Below, piece after piece: positions 15,553 to 18,170 of a stretch of DNA of 18,170 bases. Location of the stretch: the NCBI GenBank assembly GCA_013203525.1, contig JABMQB010000114.1:1-18170 (forward strand), given 5' to 3'. Source of the stretch: Mariniphaga sp. (lineage in GTDB: Bacteria > Bacteroidota > Bacteroidia > Bacteroidales > Prolixibacteraceae). The translations under genes were made by a program, and so were the position numbers. The notes beneath the pieces are model-generated. The model was given only the letters and a program-made list of their open reading frames with translations. It made no database searches and was not told the origin of the DNA. How positions within the stretch are numbered: the stretch's first letter is position 1; each line of letters starts with the position of its first letter.

Positions 15553-15583
15553 TCGTAAAATTTACTCAAAAATAGTGAGCCTT
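15544..15583 (-). promoter_or_regulatory. Inverted repeat across the start codon of the DUF2520 gene
   Basis: AAGGCTCA (15544-15551) and TGAGCCTT (15576-15583) are perfect 8-bp arms with a 24-nt loop. The left arm includes two bases of the ATG at 15550-15552. In the mRNA it could hide the start codon; in DNA it could be an operator. A TATTTTTG -7-like match sits inside the loop at 15567-15574, only 14 nt from the ATG. If that is the promoter, the right arm would not be transcribed and an operator is the better reading. Confidence 0.3.
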
Positions 15584-15610
15584 ATCGATTGAATCAAATA
15601 AAACGAAAAA

Positions 15611-16315
15611 TTAAGTTGTTGCCTCGCTTAATCTTTTATTTACAACTTCCCAATTTACTACATTCCAGAAATTGTCTACATAATCTGCCCTTTTATTCTG
15701 ATAGTTCAGATAATAAGCATGTTCCCACACATCCAAAGCTAAAAGAGGAGCACCTTTTTCTGATACAATATCCATTAAAGGATTATCCTGATTGGGAGTT
15801 GATGAAACAAAAAGTTTTCCATCTGAGCCAACTGCCAACCACGCCCAACCACTACCAAAATGTTTTTTAGCTGCGGTTCCAAAGGTTTCCTTTAATTTTT
15901 CAACTGAACCGAAGTTGTTTTCAATGGCAATTTTCAGGCTTGAAGGAATTTCACCTTGCGAAGGTGTAAGGTTCTCCCAGAACAATGCGTGATTATAAAA
16001 ACCACCACCATTATTCCTGATACCATCGCCATATTTACTTACAGATGCGAAAACTTCAGGCATCGGCAAATTAATAACTTCAGTATTTCCGGCTGCTGCC
16101 ATAAACTTATTGAAGTATCCTTTGTGGTGTTTTTCGTAATGAAGTTCCATTGTCTGGGCATCAAGATAGGGTTCAAGCCCATCAAAGGCATATCCTAGTT
16201 CAGGAAATACATGCCCGTTGAAACCCTCAGCAGCTGGTGCACATGCAGCAACTCCTAACAATGGGGCTGCAATAACCGAGGTTCCAACTATAGTAACAAA
16301 ATCTCTTCGTTTCAT
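15611..16315 (-). CDS. Superoxide dismutase (Fe/Mn family), exported via Tat-like lipoprotein signal
   Basis: This enzyme converts superoxide to oxygen and hydrogen peroxide. The 234-residue precursor has about 33 extra N-terminal residues: KRRDFV at 2-7 resembles a twin-arginine motif, and a hydrophobic stretch leads to the lipobox GVAAC with Cys25. The SOD domain then begins at FPELGYAFDGLEP. Metal ligands are H59 in MELHYEKHH, H109 in NHALFW, and D195 and H199 in DVWEHAYYLNY. The active-site Gln is in the C-terminal position (Q176 in TPNQDNP) with Gly105 before F106, the arrangement of Mn-type E. coli SodA (Gly77/Gln146), so Mn or cambialistic use is likely. The ATG at 16315 is supported by this complete signal. 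The gene appears monocistronic, and no clear promoter was found in the 93-bp gap upstream. Confidence 0.93.
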   Translation of the reverse strand: MKRRDFVTIVGTSVIAAPLLGVAACAPAAEGFNGHVFPELGYAFDGLEPYLDAQTMELHYEKHHKGYFNKFMAAAGNTEVINLPMPEVFASVSKYGDGIRNNGGGFYNHALFWENLTPSQGEIPSSLKIAIENNFGSVEKLKETFGTAAKKHFGSGWAWLAVGSDGKLFVSSTPNQDNPLMDIVSEKGAPLLALDVWEHAYYLNYQNKRADYVDNFWNVVNWEVVNKRLSEATT

Positions 16316-16408
16316 ATTATAATGTTTTTAGTTTCTGATAATACTAACAACATAATAGATAAAAAGGTTTGATTAAATATTTGAAGATGAAACAGCTACC
16401 CTGAAATT

Positions 16409-18001
16409 TCACTCCCTTTTTTTCAGAAATAAGTAATCTATACCATCGGTTAGAAGGAAAAAACAGTAGAAAAAGACAAAAAATGAACTTCCCATATGCG
16501 ATTCAAAATTCGAATCAGCAAGATTGGCTATAAACATAAAAATCAGGAATATCAGAAATACTGGATCACGATAACGCTTTGATTTTATTACCGGGTAAAT
16601 TAAAAAAAACAGGATCAAAACAAATCCAATAATACCAAACTTTACCAGATAATTCAGATATTGGTTATGTGATGAAGCATAATAATTTTCTTTAAGATTT
16701 GAATCCATATTTTTATATGCATTAAAAAATGCCTGTTTCCAGTTTCCGGGTCCAACACCAAACCACAAATTTTCATTTATAATAGTAAGAGCCGCTTTTG
16801 AAAATTCAATTCGTTGCGACAATGATTGGTTATTTACATAATCTAATTTCGTATAAGCATAAAACTCCCATACTGATTTGTAAATACGTGAAAAAAGCGA
16901 CCACTTCTTTTCTTTAAATAAATAATTACTCACTCCTTTTTCAACATTTTGTATATCCTCTGAAGTTAATGCTATAATTCCTTCTGAGTCTTTTGTTAAT
17001 CCCTTCGAAGTTAAATACCTAACAAGAGTACTGTGAATGGGATATCCATATTGATCTAATGAATCGTACTTCAATTCTGATCTTTTATTCCAATCCTCCT
17101 TCATTTCCTTTTCACAAACATACAGATAAACATATTTCCCATTTTCTATTAATTGGTTATTCAAATTATGATGATAAGGATTACCCTTTAATGTAGTTTT
17201 TGGAAGCGATTCCAAATTAATTTGTTCAGGATAATAAAAGGGATATGCGATTTGCGCAATATATAAAACAGGAGATACTATTACAATCACAGCAATTACC
17301 AATAATATATAACGCAATTTATTTTTTAGCCTGAATATCAATCCGATAAGCACAATTATTACTGATAACAATAAGGAAACCAATCCTGTTAATGATTGTT
17401 GTATAAACATAAAACTTAAGAGAAACATTGTTATAAACGCCACAGCCACATTAAGTTTCCATTTTTTTTGTAGATAATTTTTATATATGAAAAATACAAG
17501 AACCCAAATTGCCAATATCAATTGAAAACTAAATCGTATATGAGTTATAAAACTTGCATTATGAATATGTAGATTTTGTGATTTGCCAAAAAACTTCCAG
17601 TTTATAATTGCATAAATCGTTGCAAATAATACTGAAAATACAAACAATATTATAAGATCGAGTTTTTGTTTTGATGTGATTTCTTTCCCTACTAGAAAAG
17701 CCAATGGAAGAATAATAAAGAATAGAGCTTTTCTTAGGTCATACAATACCGTTTCTCCATTATGTGTTATTACTGCACTTAAAAGATATATCAAAAATAT
17801 GGCAGGTATAAATAAAAGCAGTTTACGATCTTTTATCCTTACAATTTTATTTTGCCATTTATCTTCAATCCACGCAGTTAACAATAAAATTCCTCCTGAA
17901 GCAGAAACCATAAACTCCGATAATGGCAAGCTGCAAATAAATAATATAAGTGCAAAGTAGAAGTAATTCAGTTTACCTTTCAGAAAAGAGAATTTCCGCA
18001 T
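16409..18001 (-). CDS. O-antigen ligase-family (Wzy_C/WaaL-like) polytopic membrane protein
   Basis: Members of this family either join O-antigen to lipid A-core, polymerise O-units, or glycosylate proteins on the periplasmic face of the inner membrane. The 530 residues show about 12 membrane segments: nine between residues 14 and 253, then three at about 455-473, 479-494 and 504-520. The large loop between them (about 254-454) carries the family signature: SQRIEFSKAALTIINENLWFGVGPGNW (split as R397 in SQRIEF and GVGPGN at 415-420), then H445 in SSHNQYLNYLVKFG. Arg and His at these places are required in WaaL. The loop is about 200 residues, with an additional charged stretch at about 265-380. 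The gene stands alone between the 5S rRNA terminator and the SOD gene. Ligase and polymerase cannot be told apart from sequence alone. Confidence 0.88.
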   Translation of the reverse strand: MRKFSFLKGKLNYFYFALILFICSLPLSEFMVSASGGILLLTAWIEDKWQNKIVRIKDRKLLLFIPAIFLIYLLSAVITHNGETVLYDLRKALFFIILPLAFLVGKEITSKQKLDLIILFVFSVLFATIYAIINWKFFGKSQNLHIHNASFITHIRFSFQLILAIWVLVFFIYKNYLQKKWKLNVAVAFITMFLLSFMFIQQSLTGLVSLLLSVIIVLIGLIFRLKNKLRYILLVIAVIVIVSPVLYIAQIAYPFYYPEQINLESLPKTTLKGNPYHHNLNNQLIENGKYVYLYVCEKEMKEDWNKRSELKYDSLDQYGYPIHSTLVRYLTSKGLTKDSEGIIALTSEDIQNVEKGVSNYLFKEKKWSLFSRIYKSVWEFYAYTKLDYVNNQSLSQRIEFSKAALTIINENLWFGVGPGNWKQAFFNAYKNMDSNLKENYYASSHNQYLNYLVKFGIIGFVLILFFLIYPVIKSKRYRDPVFLIFLIFMFIANLADSNFESHMGSSFFVFFYCFFLLTDGIDYLFLKKRE

Positions 18002-18023
18002 GAGAATGATTTTTTAGGTAACG

Positions 18024-18057
18024 GAAATATAATAATAATTATTGCAGTTTGCACAAA
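18024..18057 (-). promoter_or_regulatory. Weak candidate promoter for the O-antigen ligase-family gene
   Basis: On the minus strand TTTG (18054-18057) is followed after 22 nt by TATATTTC (18024-18031), one base off TAnnTTTG, and the ATG lies 22 nt further. The spacer is slightly long, and the TTTG borders the T-tail of the rRNA terminator. Confidence 0.3.
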
Positions 18058-18091
18058 TAAAAAAGGCCCATGCTCGATAGAACATGGGCCT
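18058..18091 (-). terminator. Intrinsic terminator of the rRNA operon
   Basis: A perfect 9-bp stem (AGGCCCATG at 18064-18072 with CATGGGCCT at 18083-18091, 10-nt loop) lies just after the 5S 3' end on the minus strand. It is followed in that direction by TTTTTTATTTG, the classic U-tract of a Rho-independent terminator. Confidence 0.92.
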
Positions 18092-18100
18092 AAATAAAGG

Positions 18101-18170
18101 ATGGCGGCGGCCTACTCTCCCACATTTCTGCAGTACCATCGGCGCTGGCGGGCTTAACTTCTCTGTTCGG
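18101..18170 (-). rRNA. rrf: 5S rRNA, 3' part (5' part beyond the window)
   Basis: Read on the minus strand this is the conserved 3' two-thirds of 5S rRNA: CCGAACAGAGAAGTTAAGCC, then the CGCCAGCGCCGATGGTACTG arm, then GGGAGAGTAGGCCGCCGCC at the 3' end. The exact mature end is uncertain by a few bases. The 5' end, and presumably 23S and 16S rRNA upstream, lie outside the window. Confidence 0.93.

Noticed and set aside
18064..18091. Inverted repeat as a mobile-element end
   Set aside because: Its position right after the 5S gene and the T-run on the correct strand make it an rRNA terminator.

Overview
The window looks like a piece of a Bacteroidota (Bacteroidetes) chromosome, most likely from the Bacteroidales/Marinilabiliales side of the phylum. 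The evidence is: strongly AT-rich DNA; little Shine-Dalgarno sequence before starts; TAnnTTTG promoter-like -7 elements; two secreted proteins ending in type IX secretion (T9SS) type A sorting domains; an S46 dipeptidyl-peptidase; and a DUF4175-type membrane protein overlapping a small HATPase gene. The placement below phylum is inference.

Left part (1-5561). A leftward pair encodes a large coiled-coil membrane protein (DUF4175-like) and, overlapping its end by 20 nt, an RsbW-like ATP-binding protein cut by the window edge. A 433-bp very AT-rich divergent spacer follows. Then a stand-alone response regulator with a TTG start lies 26 bp before ruvB, the Holliday-junction branch-migration motor.

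Middle part (5553-13530). A lipoprotein glutaminyl cyclase converges on ruvB with a 9-nt overlap. A 449-bp spacer leads to two rightward secreted-protein genes: an M4 thermolysin-like metallopeptidase and a beta-propeller (SBBP-type) protein, both with T9SS C-terminal domains. A cluster of three hairpins separates them from a convergent S46 dipeptidyl-peptidase whose specificity residue is the Arg of DPP11 (cleavage after Asp/Glu dipeptides). Secreted endopeptidase plus periplasmic dipeptidase fits a protein- or peptide-using lifestyle. The cyclase probably caps the N-terminal Gln of exported proteins.

Right part (13668-18170). A tight leftward operon with two TAATG overlaps encodes a DUF2520 Rossmann protein, KdsC (Kdo-8-phosphate phosphatase, LPS core) and a Maf nucleotide pyrophosphatase. 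Next come an exported Fe/Mn superoxide dismutase with a Tat-lipoprotein signal and an O-antigen ligase-family membrane protein. The window ends in the 3' part of a 5S rRNA gene on the minus strand, followed by a textbook intrinsic terminator; the rest of the rRNA operon would lie outside.

Most genes are recognisable housekeeping or envelope functions. I see no CRISPR array, transposase, phage gene, toxin-antitoxin pair or defence island, and no clearly new system. The least explained parts are the DUF4175/HATPase pair, the repeat-bearing AT-rich spacer and the palindrome cluster at 11264-11371.
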